Part shown: piece after piece, positions 1 to 7,734 of the stretch
Layout: each line of letters starts with the position of its first letter
Numbering within the stretch: position 1 is the stretch's first letter
NCBI GenBank assembly: GCA_046303115.1
Contig: JBKCGZ010000013.1
Coordinates: 1-22,923, forward strand
Length of the DNA stretch: 22,923 nucleotides
Origin: CAINEC01 sp046303115
Lineage (GTDB): Bacteria; Bacteroidota; Bacteroidia; AKYH767-A; OLB10
Reading direction: 5' to 3'
The notes under the pieces: generated by a model
Told to the model about the DNA's origin: nothing
The model's input: the letters and a program-made list of their open reading frames with translations, nothing else
Databases searched by the model: none
Translations under genes and position numbers: made by a program

Positions 1-260
1 CGTTATTTTACCAGATTCTAGTTTATAACACTATCGCTATTTATATATTATTTCAATTATTCAGAAAGTGCAACTTGATTAATTTAATCTACCGATACCA
101 AAATGCTATTCTTGCTAATCTCCTTATTTTTCTATCTTTCCAAATCTGGAAAAAGATATATATAGGAAAGAGCTTAAACAATTTCATTTTGATTATTTGT
201 ATTATAACCACATTACTAACCTTCCACCAGATCAAATCAATTTTATCAACCAAGAAATAA
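1..260 (+). CDS. C-terminal part of a probable small membrane protein (truncated by window edge)
   Basis: A reading frame is open from base 3 to a TAA at 258-260 with no ATG inside, so it looks like the last ~85 residues of a gene that starts outside the window. The peptide has three hydrophobic stretches (roughly residues 6-20, 34-48 and 60-76) separated by Lys/Arg-containing turns, which suits a polytopic inner-membrane protein. Its stop overlaps the ATG of the next frame by one base (TAATG at 258-262), an arrangement typical of translational coupling. A second frame, open from base 119, overlaps the same region, so only one of the two may be real here. The RY-x-N segment followed by a hydrophobic tail faintly recalls small exosortase-associated membrane proteins of flavobacteria, but this is a weak impression from memory. 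AT-rich DNA readily gives hydrophobic chance frames. Confidence 0.35.
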   Translation, partial: LFYQILVYNTIAIYILFQLFRKCNLINLIYRYQNAILANLLIFLSFQIWKKIYIGKSLNNFILIICIITTLLTFHQIKSILSTKK

Positions 261-472
261 TGATCGAAGAATCGAAAATCAAAACAGAATTAAAATTTTT
301 AAAAACTATTCAAAAGAAAGCACCTAAAGCGATAGACCATTACGTGCAATGTCAGGAAGACTTGACAGGAATTGTAAATTTAAAAAGAGCCAAAAAAATG
401 ATCAAGGAAACCTTCCAAACCGAAATCGATCTTTTATTGAGCAATCCAGAACATTATTTCAAAACCAAATAA
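260..472 (+). CDS. small hypothetical protein, 70 aa
   Basis: I do not recognise this protein. From the ATG at 260 it is 70 residues, very rich in Lys and Glu, and predicted to be helical and soluble, with one Cys (Cys30) and a polar tail ending in Lys. Codon use looks like that of the neighbouring real genes. The frame is open further upstream, to base 119 just after an in-frame TAA, with only a TTG (197) as an alternative start. ATG 260 is preferred because it overlaps the previous stop as TAATG. If the upstream part is translated, the protein gains a charged segment and could be the tail of a longer, frameshifted gene. No signal peptide or membrane segment is visible in the 70-residue form. 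Confidence 0.45.
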   Translation: MIEESKIKTELKFLKTIQKKAPKAIDHYVQCQEDLTGIVNLKRAKKMIKETFQTEIDLLLSNPEHYFKTK

Positions 473-485
473 GCGAAAAAATTCC

Positions 486-606
486 TGGCTTGCCTACACT
501 TAATTCCGTTAATTCATAGAGTCGGGGGTTTTTGATTAAAAAAAGGATTCGGCCAATGAAAAAAGATATAACCGGGTAAGCAAGCCATGAACTTCTGAAT
601 CAAAAA
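486..606. ncRNA. possible structured RNA or leader element (two interleaved helices)
   Basis: Bases 486-499 pair with 574-587: an 8-bp helix (486-493 with 580-587), then an A/C mismatch, 3 more pairs, and a further pair after a second mismatch. Bases 529-537, inside the loop, are perfectly complementary to 598-606, outside it, which would make an H-type pseudoknot. The second helix is almost all A/T and could be chance. The element does not match a tmRNA, 6S, SRP or RNase P RNA that I can recognise, and nothing fixes its strand. It could be a small RNA, the trailer of the upstream gene, or coincidence. Confidence 0.2.
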
Positions 607-629
607 TATCACGGCATCGGGCCCGAAAC

Positions 630-649
630 AATAAGTAATATTACTTATT
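630..649. repeat. perfect 20-bp palindrome
   Basis: Two head-to-head copies of AATAAGTAAT, without spacer, form a perfect two-fold symmetric site. The core AAGTAAT (or its complement ATTACTT) recurs at 667-673 and 735-741. The right half plus a T (TTACTTATTT) recurs at 827-836, close to cdd. This could be an operator for a dimeric regulator, or a hairpin followed by T-rich DNA acting as a weak terminator for transcripts coming from the left. A/T composition raises the chance expectation, but 20 uninterrupted symmetric bases are still notable. Confidence 0.4.
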
Positions 650-885
650 TTTCATTTTTATTTTTTTAAGTAATAACAGCTTGAAAATTCATTTTAAAAT
701 ATTGAATATCAATTGCTAAAATCAGTTTCATCTAATTACTTTTAACAAATTTTCGAAAATCAGCCCAAAAAAAATTTATTACGGGGGGCAAAAATTCGGC
801 GTAAAAACTACTTAGTCTAAGTCATTTTACTTATTTGCAAATAATGCCTGGTTTTTTTCGTACATTCAACCTCTAATAATCAACT

Positions 886-1374
886 ATGAAGAAAATTAAA
901 CTGGATAGTGTTTTTGAAGAATACGACAACTTCGATCAATTACCAAAGGATGATCAGTTTTTATTGAGCAATGCTATTGAGGCTGCCAAATCTGCTTACG
1001 CCCCATACTCTCACTTTCATGTGGGTGCTGCGGTGATGCTTGATAATGGAGAAATTGTTCAAGGCAACAATCAGGAAAATGCCGCTTACCCCTCTGGATT
1101 ATGTGCTGAGCGTGTAGCTTTTTTCTCGACAGGAGCTCAACATCCCAACGAAAAAATAAAATCGATTGCTGTAGTTGCTTATCCAGAAGGCAGTGAAGCC
1201 GGACGGGTTTCGGTAAGTCCTTGTGGCGATTGTCGTCAGGTAATGGCTGAATATGAGCATCGCTATGGACAAAAAATCCGTTTGATTATGCAGTCGGGAG
1301 CTGGGAAATACATTGTTTCTGAAAGCGTAAGCAGCCTATTGCCATTCGCCTTTGATGCCGAAAGCATGAAATAG
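886..1374 (+). CDS. cdd: cytidine deaminase
   Basis: Zinc-dependent hydrolase converting cytidine and deoxycytidine to uridine and deoxyuridine plus ammonia, in cytosolic pyrimidine salvage. The 162-residue protein has the full family signature. Cys73-Ala-Glu75 gives the first zinc ligand and the proton-shuttling Glu. Cys113 and Cys116 in PCGDCRQ give the other two ligands. The preceding N-x-E-N segment (62-65) binds the ribose. The S-H-F-x-V-G-A-A segment at 42-49 is also typical. It is somewhat longer than the ~130-residue tetrameric enzymes because of an N-terminal extension of about 25 residues, as is usual in Bacteroidota. The ATG at 886 follows an A-rich leader with no Shine-Dalgarno. 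It lies 60 bp before pdhA on the same strand; pdhA has its own promoter box, so the two need not be one transcript. Confidence 0.96.
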   Translation: MKKIKLDSVFEEYDNFDQLPKDDQFLLSNAIEAAKSAYAPYSHFHVGAAVMLDNGEIVQGNNQENAAYPSGLCAERVAFFSTGAQHPNEKIKSIAVVAYPEGSEAGRVSVSPCGDCRQVMAEYEHRYGQKIRLIMQSGAGKYIVSESVSSLLPFAFDAESMK

Positions 1375-1419
1375 GGATTTTTCGCTCTTATTTTCGATGG
1401 TTTATATTCTCGTTTAACT

Positions 1420-1427
1420 TATTTTTG
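1420..1427 (+). promoter_or_regulatory. -7 promoter box of pdhA
   Basis: TATTTTTG matches the Bacteroidota -7 consensus TAnnTTTG exactly. Only seven bases separate it from the pdhA ATG at 1435, so the expected transcription start falls at or next to the start codon. No clear TTG -33 element is seen at the usual spacing. Confidence 0.55.
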
Positions 1428-1434
1428 CGGCATC

Positions 1435-2457
1435 ATGGAAACAACCGCTACAAAAGGTAAAAAGAGTAAACCTAAATATAGTAAAGATTTATACCTGCAA
1501 TGGTATGAGCAAATGCAATTGATGCGTCGCTTTGAAGAGCGCGCAGGTCAGTTGTATGGAATGCAAAAAATCAAAGGATTTTGCCACTTATACAACGGAC
1601 AAGAAGCTGTTGTGGCAGGGGCTATTTCTGTTATGACCAAAGAAGATGCAATGATTACTGCTTATCGTGATCACGCGCATGCACTTGGCAAAGGCGTTAG
1701 CGCTCGAGAAGTAATGGCCGAACTTTATGGTAAAATCACTGGATGCTCGAAAGGGAAAGGTGGTTCCATGCATATGTTCAGTAAAGAGCATCGCTTCTTC
1801 GGTGGACATGGAATCGTGGGAGGACAAATTCCACTTGGAGCAGGAATCGCTTTCGCGGAGCAATATAACGGAACAAAAAATATTTGCGTTTGCTATATGG
1901 GAGATGGTGCAGTGCGTCAAGGTGCCTTACACGAAGCTTATAATATGGCGATGCTTTGGAAACTTCCAGTTGTGTTTGTTGTAGAGAATAACTCGTATGC
2001 AATGGGGACTAGTGTTGAAAGAACATCAAACGTAACTGAACTTTACAAATTAGGTTCAGCTTACGATATGCCTTCTTATCAAGTAGACGGAATGAGTGTT
2101 GAAGCTGTTCACGAAGCAATGCAAAATGCTTGCGATCATGCTCGCTCAGGTAAAGGTCCTGTGTTTTTAGAAATGAAAACGTATCGTTACAAAGGACACT
2201 CCATGAGTGACCCTGCCAAATACCGTTCGAAGGATGAAGTAGAAGAATACAAATCGAAGGACCCGATTGAAGTAACGAAACAAATTTTATTAGATAATAA
2301 ATTTGCTACGGAAGCAGACATCGAAGCAATCGATAACCGCATTGCAGAGATCGTTGAAGACAGTGTGAAATTTGCGGAAGAGTCGCCATATCCAGATGCT
2401 TCTGAACTTTACAAAGATGTATATGATCAATCGGATTATCCTTACATCATTGAATAA
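1435..2457 (+). CDS. pdhA: pyruvate dehydrogenase E1 component, alpha subunit
   Basis: Alpha chain of the heterotetrameric (alpha2beta2) E1, which uses thiamine diphosphate to decarboxylate pyruvate and passes the acetyl group to the lipoyl arm of E2. At 340 residues it has full family length. The thiamine diphosphate and Mg2+ motif runs from GDG at 156-158 to NN at 185-186. The GKGGSMH segment (107-113) and the YRYKGHSMSDP loop (250-260) are also characteristic; the latter is the loop phosphorylated in mitochondrial homologues. The N-terminus carries a Lys-rich tail before the first conserved segment near residue 18. pdhC follows after 44 bp, so the two are probably cotranscribed. No beta-subunit gene is present in the window; since the alpha chain is inactive alone, pdhB must lie elsewhere. 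A branched-chain keto acid E1 is possible, but the sequence and E2 neighbour favour pyruvate. Confidence 0.94.
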   Translation: METTATKGKKSKPKYSKDLYLQWYEQMQLMRRFEERAGQLYGMQKIKGFCHLYNGQEAVVAGAISVMTKEDAMITAYRDHAHALGKGVSAREVMAELYGKITGCSKGKGGSMHMFSKEHRFFGGHGIVGGQIPLGAGIAFAEQYNGTKNICVCYMGDGAVRQGALHEAYNMAMLWKLPVVFVVENNSYAMGTSVERTSNVTELYKLGSAYDMPSYQVDGMSVEAVHEAMQNACDHARSGKGPVFLEMKTYRYKGHSMSDPAKYRSKDEVEEYKSKDPIEVTKQILLDNKFATEADIEAIDNRIAEIVEDSVKFAEESPYPDASELYKDVYDQSDYPYIIE

Positions 2458-2501
2458 TTAACCTATAACGATTACGAATTACCGAAAATATAAAAAGCAA
2501 G

Positions 2502-3785
2502 ATGGCTGAAATAGTAAGAATGCCGAAAATGAGTGATACTATGACCGAAGGTGTTGTAGTAAAATGGCATAAGAAAGTGGGTGACAAAGTGAAGAGTGGT
2601 GAATTAGTTGCAGAAGTAGAAACTGACAAAGCAACGATGGAATATGAATCGTATCATAACGGTACTGTTCTTTATTTAGGAGTTGAAGAAGGGAAAGCAG
2701 TTGCCATTGATGGTGTATTAGCCATTGTAGGTAAAGAAGGCGAAGATTATAAATCATTATTAGATGCAGAACTTTCAAAAGCCCCTGCATCAAAACCAGT
2801 TGAAGCAGCTCCTGCTCCAAAACCAGAAGCTCCAAAACCAGCACCTGCTCCCGCACCAGTAGTGGCAGCTCCTGCCCCTGCTCCAATAGCTCAACCTGTT
2901 GCTGCATCATCTTCTGACGATCGCGCTAAGGCATCACCGTTAGCAAAGCGTTTAGCAAGTGAAAAAGGCATTGATCTAAGCATGTTAAAAGGAAGTGGCG
3001 ACCATGGACGAATTGTAAAACGCGATATTGAGTGGTTTAAGCCAGGGACGTTTGTACAAACTGCTGCTTTTGCTCCGAATGCCGTGACATCTGAAAGCTA
3101 TTCAGAAGTGGCAGTATCACAAATGCGTAAAACGATTGCACGTCGTTTATCAGAAAGTATGTTTACGGCTCCGCATTTTTATTTAACCATGGACATTGAC
3201 ATGGATGCATTAATTGCAGCGCGTGACAGTGTGAATCAGGTAGCGTCAGTGAAGATTTCATTTAACGATTTTATTGTTAAAGCAGTAGCGAGTTCATTAC
3301 GTCAGCACCCAACAGTTAACTCTTCTTGGTTAGACGATAGAATTCGTTATAACAACCATATTAATATTGGAGTTGCGGTTGCAGTTGAAGAAGGATTATT
3401 AGTACCTGTTGTTCGTTATGCTGATAGCAAAACATTGACACAAATTTCTACGGAAGTAAAAGGCTTTTCACAGAAAGCAAAAGATAAAAAACTACAGCCA
3501 GCAGATTGGGAAGGAAACACCTTCACTATTTCTAACCTAGGTATGTTTAACATCGAAGAGTTCACTGCGATTATTAATCCGCCAGATGCTTGCATTTTAG
3601 CTGTTGGTGGTATTAAGCAAGTTCCTGTTGTGAAGAACGGAATGGTACAACCAGGCAACGTAATGAAAGTGACGTTAAGCTGCGACCATCGCGTTGTAGA
3701 TGGTGTTGTAGGATCTAAATTCCTGAATACACTAAAAGCATTATTGGAAAATCCGATTGTGTTATTAGGACAAGGGAATATTTAA
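2502..3785 (+). CDS. pdhC: pyruvate dehydrogenase E2, dihydrolipoamide acetyltransferase
   Basis: Core enzyme of the pyruvate dehydrogenase complex; it transfers the acetyl group from lipoyl-lysine to CoA. The domain order is clear. One lipoyl domain occupies residues 1-78, with the lipoylated Lys43 in ETDKATME. A flexible Ala/Pro/Lys linker spans about 93-135. A peripheral-subunit-binding domain lies at about 143-179 (KASPLAKRLASEKG), for docking E1 or E3. The acyltransferase domain runs from about 200 to 427, with catalytic His396 and Asp400 in DHRVVDG. With 427 residues and one lipoyl domain it is at the short end for E2 proteins, which can carry up to three. It begins 44 bp after pdhA and is followed by a strong terminator. 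The repetitive Ala/Pro linker also gives a long but meaningless antisense frame. Specificity for acetyl transfer is inferred from the neighbouring E1 alpha. Confidence 0.94.
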   Translation: MAEIVRMPKMSDTMTEGVVVKWHKKVGDKVKSGELVAEVETDKATMEYESYHNGTVLYLGVEEGKAVAIDGVLAIVGKEGEDYKSLLDAELSKAPASKPVEAAPAPKPEAPKPAPAPAPVVAAPAPAPIAQPVAASSSDDRAKASPLAKRLASEKGIDLSMLKGSGDHGRIVKRDIEWFKPGTFVQTAAFAPNAVTSESYSEVAVSQMRKTIARRLSESMFTAPHFYLTMDIDMDALIAARDSVNQVASVKISFNDFIVKAVASSLRQHPTVNSSWLDDRIRYNNHINIGVAVAVEEGLLVPVVRYADSKTLTQISTEVKGFSQKAKDKKLQPADWEGNTFTISNLGMFNIEEFTAIINPPDACILAVGGIKQVPVVKNGMVQPGNVMKVTLSCDHRVVDGVVGSKFLNTLKALLENPIVLLGQGNI

Positions 3786-3805
3786 TTTATAAAAAATCAA
3801 TTGTT

Positions 3806-3839
3806 AAAAGCATCTCGTAAATTCACGGGATGCTTTTTT
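3806..3839 (+). terminator. intrinsic terminator after pdhC
   Basis: A 13-bp stem (3806-3818 with 3825-3837, one G-T pair) with a six-base loop AAATTC ends in a run of six T (3834-3839). It begins 20 bases after the pdhC stop and is the clearest terminator in the window. The A-run on its left side could give some activity on the other strand. Confidence 0.85.
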
Positions 3840-3878
3840 GTTTTATGATTAATTTTATCAAAGCAATTGAAGGTATCT

Positions 3879-5960
3879 ATGCAAAAGCAATCACCACCAT
3901 CAAAAAATAACAACAACAACATCGATAACACATCTTCAATTAAATGGATCCGTATTGCGCTGGTTATTTTAGGATTTGTGTTGTATGGTGCTAGTGTTGG
4001 GTTTGACTATACGTTGGATGATGATTTGTTTGTGGTTAAGAATGAAAAAGTACAGGAAGGCATTTCAGCTATCCCCTCCATCTTTACCAGCGGCACGAAG
4101 AGTTTAATTGGCACACTCCCCTTTCGTCCAGTTGTATTGAGTTCATTCGCGATTGAACAATCCTTGTTTGATAACAATCCTGCGGTGCGACATTTTTTCA
4201 ATATTTTAATTTACATCGTGCTGTTGCAAGTATTGTTTAGTCTATTATTGAAATTATTTAAAAGCTATTCGAGCATTTTTATTGCTTGCATTGTATTACT
4301 TTATGCAGCACATCCAATCCATACCGAAGTTGTTTCCAGCGTAAAAGGGAGAGATGAATTATTAGCTGCGCTATTTGGATTCCTTGCTTGGAAAACATTA
4401 ATCGATTTTAATACAAAGAATATCATTAACTATAAAAAAATAATTCTTGGAAGTTTGTTTTTTCTATTAAGCTGCTTATCGAAAGAAAGTGGGATTGTAT
4501 TCTTGGCACTCATTCCTTTGTGGAATTTTATGGTTTTGGATAAGTCCATCAAGAATAATCTGATTTTAACATTACCATTATTGCTTTCGGCTATATTCTA
4601 TTTAGGTGCACGACATATTACTTCTGTCGATGGCGTAATTGTGCGCGACGTACCTGAGCTAACTAATATCTTGAATGCAACGCACAATATTGGAGAACTG
4701 ACTGCAACTAAAGTGACCATTCTATTTTACTATATTAAGCTACTGGTTATGCCATGGCCGTTAGTATGGGACTATTCCTTTAATCAGATTCCTGTTGCTA
4801 ATTGGTCGAATGTATTACCGTGGATTTCTGGTTTGATTTATTTTTTTCTGATTGGATTTAGTGTTTATCAGTGGAAGAAAAATCCAATTATCTCCTTCTT
4901 CATTTTATTCTTCTTGATAAGTATCCTTCCAACAAGTAATTTACTATTCACTACTGGCTGTACAATGGGAGAACGTTTTTTGTTTGTGCCATCACTAGCA
5001 TTTGCAGTCTTACTCACATATGCACTTGCTTATTTCCTAAACAAAAGCGATATAAAGAATTTAAGTATAAAATTTTCCAACGTTGTAAAAATAATTGCAG
5101 GAATAACCATTCTGTTTTCAGGAATGACCGTCGCAAGATCGAATGATTGGAAAAACAATTTTACTTTGTTTGAAAGCAGTGTAAAAGCTTCGCCTAATAG
5201 CGCACGCACGCATTATAGTTTAGCCTCTGAATATTTAAGCTTATCGAATAAAAGCTCCGATTTAAATCAACGCAGAGATTACCTTCAAAAAGCGATTGAA
5301 CATTTCGAACGTAGTTTGACTATTTTACCTGGCAATTTTCAAACGCTCTATAATACCGGACTTTGTTATTCACTTAATGGAGATACATCAAAAGCTATTG
5401 AAGCTTATCGCAAGGCCATTCAGATGAATAATATTTATACCAATGCAATGAATAATCTTGCAGTGATTTATGAAGGACAAAAACAATATGATTCTGCCTT
5501 TTACTATTACCAGATGGCTTATAAGATTTCACCGAATGAAAAATCGTTAAAGCAAAATATCTCTAATCTGTTTTACAACAAAGGACTTCAAGCAGCTTTT
5601 AACAACAATAAAAATTTAGCTATTGAAGAATACAGAAAGAGTATTGAATACGGTCCTGAAAATGTGATGGCCATCAATAACATCGCTTCATTGCATGCAG
5701 GAAATAAACAACTGGACTCTTGCTTGTATTACTTAAAGATGGGATACAGCATTGAACCTAGCAATATGATGATATTAGAAAACATTGCTGCTATCAGTTA
5801 TCTCAATAAAAACTATTCGCAAGCTATTGAATTCGCAAATAAAGCCATAGCCTTAAATCCGAATGCACGAAAAAGCATTGGCGTTTTAGCGGATACTTAT
5901 CAAGCACAAGGCAATACAGCGGAGGCAGCTCGTTATCGAGCTATGCAAAACAGTAAATAA
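3879..5960 (+). CDS. TMTC-like multi-pass membrane protein with C-terminal TPR repeats
   Basis: This protein resembles eukaryotic TMTC1-4 (O-mannosyltransferases of GT-C fold) and the related bacterial membrane-TPR proteins. The first ~420 residues hold about ten membrane spans. Family hallmarks are an acidic DDD (47-49) in the first outside loop, HPIHTE (145-150) followed by KGRDELLAA (156-164), CLSKESG (199-205), the WDYSF segment near 297-301, and GERF (364-367). Residues from about 440 to 690 form tetratricopeptide repeats. The likely role is transfer of a sugar from a lipid-linked donor to a protein or glycan on the far side of the membrane, with the TPRs recruiting the acceptor; this is inferred. 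A TTG at 3867 could add four residues, but the ATG at 3879 is preferred. It stands alone after a terminator and runs convergently into the acyl-CoA synthetase gene, leaving one base between the stops. Confidence 0.8.
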   Translation: MQKQSPPSKNNNNNIDNTSSIKWIRIALVILGFVLYGASVGFDYTLDDDLFVVKNEKVQEGISAIPSIFTSGTKSLIGTLPFRPVVLSSFAIEQSLFDNNPAVRHFFNILIYIVLLQVLFSLLLKLFKSYSSIFIACIVLLYAAHPIHTEVVSSVKGRDELLAALFGFLAWKTLIDFNTKNIINYKKIILGSLFFLLSCLSKESGIVFLALIPLWNFMVLDKSIKNNLILTLPLLLSAIFYLGARHITSVDGVIVRDVPELTNILNATHNIGELTATKVTILFYYIKLLVMPWPLVWDYSFNQIPVANWSNVLPWISGLIYFFLIGFSVYQWKKNPIISFFILFFLISILPTSNLLFTTGCTMGERFLFVPSLAFAVLLTYALAYFLNKSDIKNLSIKFSNVVKIIAGITILFSGMTVARSNDWKNNFTLFESSVKASPNSARTHYSLASEYLSLSNKSSDLNQRRDYLQKAIEHFERSLTILPGNFQTLYNTGLCYSLNGDTSKAIEAYRKAIQMNNIYTNAMNNLAVIYEGQKQYDSAFYYYQMAYKISPNEKSLKQNISNLFYNKGLQAAFNNNKNLAIEEYRKSIEYGPENVMAINNIASLHAGNKQLDSCLYYLKMGYSIEPSNMMILENIAAISYLNKNYSQAIEFANKAIALNPNARKSIGVLADTYQAQGNTAEAARYRAMQNSK

Positions 5961-5961
5961 A

Positions 5962-7734
5962 TTATTCGCTGTAAATTTGATTAAAGGCAGCTTGATTTTC
6001 ACTTAAAATCACTCTTCGCTTCAGACTTAATTTTGGCGACAACTCACCTCCTTCAACGGTCCATTCACGAGCTAAAAGAGCAAACTTTTTAATTGCCTCA
6101 AAGTTTCCGAGTGTAGCATTTACAGCATCAATTTCTTTTTGCATTCGCTGCATAACCAACTCGTTTTTGCAAATCTCTTCACGACTTGCTGGTAATGTAA
6201 TTCCTTTGCGAGATGCCCATTCAGTAATAAATGCAACAGCAGGAACGATGAATGCAGCAGCAAATTTTTGTCCTTCACCAATCACCATCACTTGCTCAAT
6301 AAAACGCGATTCTTTCAACTTGTTTTCTGTCGCCTGCGGGACGATATATTTACCTCCTGATGTTTTAAAAATTTCTTTCTTACGATCAGTAATTTTCAAA
6401 TAGACACCCTCTTCAAACATTCCAATATCACCTGTATGAAACCATCCATCTGAATCAATTACCTCTGCTGTTAAATCAGGGCGATTGTAATAGCCCAACA
6501 TCAAATTAGGACCTTTACACAATATTTCTCCATCTTCGGCTATGCGTACCGTTACCTTATCTAATAACTTTCCAACTGTTCCGAATTTTAGTCCACCAGG
6601 ATCTAGCGTATTCACTGCTACCACAGGACTTGTCTCTGTTAATCCGTAGCCTTCTAAAATGGGAATTTGCGCAGCCCAAAACACACGTGCTAATCGCGGT
6701 TGTAAAGCAGCACCTCCAGAAATAGCCGCTTTTACTTTACCGCCTAACGCTTCCTGCCACTTACTGAAAATTAATTTTCGAGCAATGCCTAGTTGAAACT
6801 CATACCACCAACCATTTTTACCATTGGTTTCATATTTCAATCCGAGTTCAAGCGCCCAATAAAACAATTTGCGTTTTATTCCAGTTAAATCATTCCCTTT
6901 CGCTACAATTTTATCATACACCTTTTCAAACAAGCGAGGAACACAACCAAAAATTTCAGGTTGTACTTCCTTTAAATTATCAGCTACTTTTTCAATACTC
7001 TCAGCATACCAAACGGAAACTCCTAAATAAAAATACAAGTAAGTTAGCACACGCTCGTAAACGTGATTAAGCGGCAAAAAACTTAGTGCACGACTATGTT
7101 CATTTACAGGCGCAAGAAATTGCGCTGCGATTAATTGACTTACAATATTATTATGCGAAAGCATGACGCCTTTAGGAACACCAGTAGTTCCACTTGTATA
7201 GAGTAACGTTGCTAAATCATTCGCATTAATGGTCGCTTTGATTTCATTGACTTTATCTGGATTCGGATTATTTTTTCCGCCTTCTACAATTTCTTTCCAA
7301 TTTCGAACACCGCTTAACTCATCAAACGAAAAAACAGCTTGCACTTGGTTAAGATCTTTAATGGCTTCTTGCACCTTATCGTACATTTCCTGATTAGAAA
7401 CGAAGATGAATTTGATACCTGCATCTTTGATGATAAATTGCAAATCGGTAGCAGAAAGATTGGTATATACTGGAACATGAATTCCACCGATGCACATCGC
7501 ACCTAAATCAACGAAATTCCATTCGGGGCGGTTATTGCTTAACGTAGCAAACGTATCGCCTTTTTGCATTCCGATATTGAGTAATCCGTAGCTAACATTA
7601 CGCACACTATTAATAAACTCAGTAGCAGAATGCTTTACCCATTCGCCGTTAATTTTATTCACCAAAGCATCGTCTTTAAACGCATAGCGCGCCTCATAAC
7701 GATCAATTAAATCAAACAAACGAGTTACTTCCAT
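5962..7734 (-). CDS. long-chain acyl-CoA synthetase (AMP-binding)
   Basis: Activates a fatty acid with ATP to an acyl-adenylate and then to acyl-CoA, for beta-oxidation or lipid synthesis. The 590-residue protein has the adenylate-forming signatures: phosphate-binding loop YTSGTTGVPKGV (179-190), YGLTETSP (363-370), the ATP-ribose aspartate in TGDIG (434-438), and the hinge/A8 segment DRKKEIFKTSGGKYI (450-464). Length and the FACS-type segment fit the long-chain class (FadD15-like) better than acetyl-CoA synthetase. The frame stays open to 7848, but the ATG at 7734 is chosen: it starts at the conserved N-terminal LFDLIDRYEARYAF, follows a good promoter, and avoids overlap with the divergent gene at 7794. 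It is convergent with the TMTC-like gene (one base between stops). The exact chain-length preference cannot be read from sequence. Confidence 0.92.
   Translation of the reverse strand: MEVTRLFDLIDRYEARYAFKDDALVNKINGEWVKHSATEFINSVRNVSYGLLNIGMQKGDTFATLSNNRPEWNFVDLGAMCIGGIHVPVYTNLSATDLQFIIKDAGIKFIFVSNQEMYDKVQEAIKDLNQVQAVFSFDELSGVRNWKEIVEGGKNNPNPDKVNEIKATINANDLATLLYTSGTTGVPKGVMLSHNNIVSQLIAAQFLAPVNEHSRALSFLPLNHVYERVLTYLYFYLGVSVWYAESIEKVADNLKEVQPEIFGCVPRLFEKVYDKIVAKGNDLTGIKRKLFYWALELGLKYETNGKNGWWYEFQLGIARKLIFSKWQEALGGKVKAAISGGAALQPRLARVFWAAQIPILEGYGLTETSPVVAVNTLDPGGLKFGTVGKLLDKVTVRIAEDGEILCKGPNLMLGYYNRPDLTAEVIDSDGWFHTGDIGMFEEGVYLKITDRKKEIFKTSGGKYIVPQATENKLKESRFIEQVMVIGEGQKFAAAFIVPAVAFITEWASRKGITLPASREEICKNELVMQRMQKEIDAVNATLGNFEAIKKFALLAREWTVEGGELSPKLSLKRRVILSENQAAFNQIYSE

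Larger units (their letters stand above)
473..885. other. 413-bp non-coding region rich in inverted repeats
   Basis: I see no convincing coding frame here. The first part (about 484-626) has GC-richer patches in an AT-rich background and complementary segments that could form a structured RNA. Bases 617-626 are a perfect 10-bp palindrome (TCGGGCCCGA) and 630-649 are a perfect 20-bp palindrome. From 650 to 885 the DNA is very AT-rich with poly-T and poly-A runs. The sequence TTACTTATTT occurs at both 641-650 and 827-836. The promoter of cdd must lie in this region, but no perfect TAnnTTTG box is present near its start. Confidence 0.6.

Noticed and set aside
473..885. tmRNA, 6S, SRP RNA or a known riboswitch in the leader before cdd
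   Set aside because: None of the conserved sequence signatures of these RNAs is visible, and no tRNA-like ends or tag frame could be found.
1588..2002. Antisense frames of 74-110 codons inside pdhA
   Set aside because: They lie opposite a strongly conserved enzyme gene, have no promoter box or plausible protein composition, and are explained by the codon pattern of pdhA.
2539..2910. 123-codon antisense frame inside pdhC
   Set aside because: Its Leu/Gln-rich repetitive peptide is the reverse reading of the Ala/Pro linker of E2, so it is a composition artefact.
3850..3857. TAATTTTA as a promoter box for the TMTC-like gene
   Set aside because: One mismatch to the consensus in a very AT-rich stretch; too weak to annotate, although a promoter must exist downstream of the terminator.
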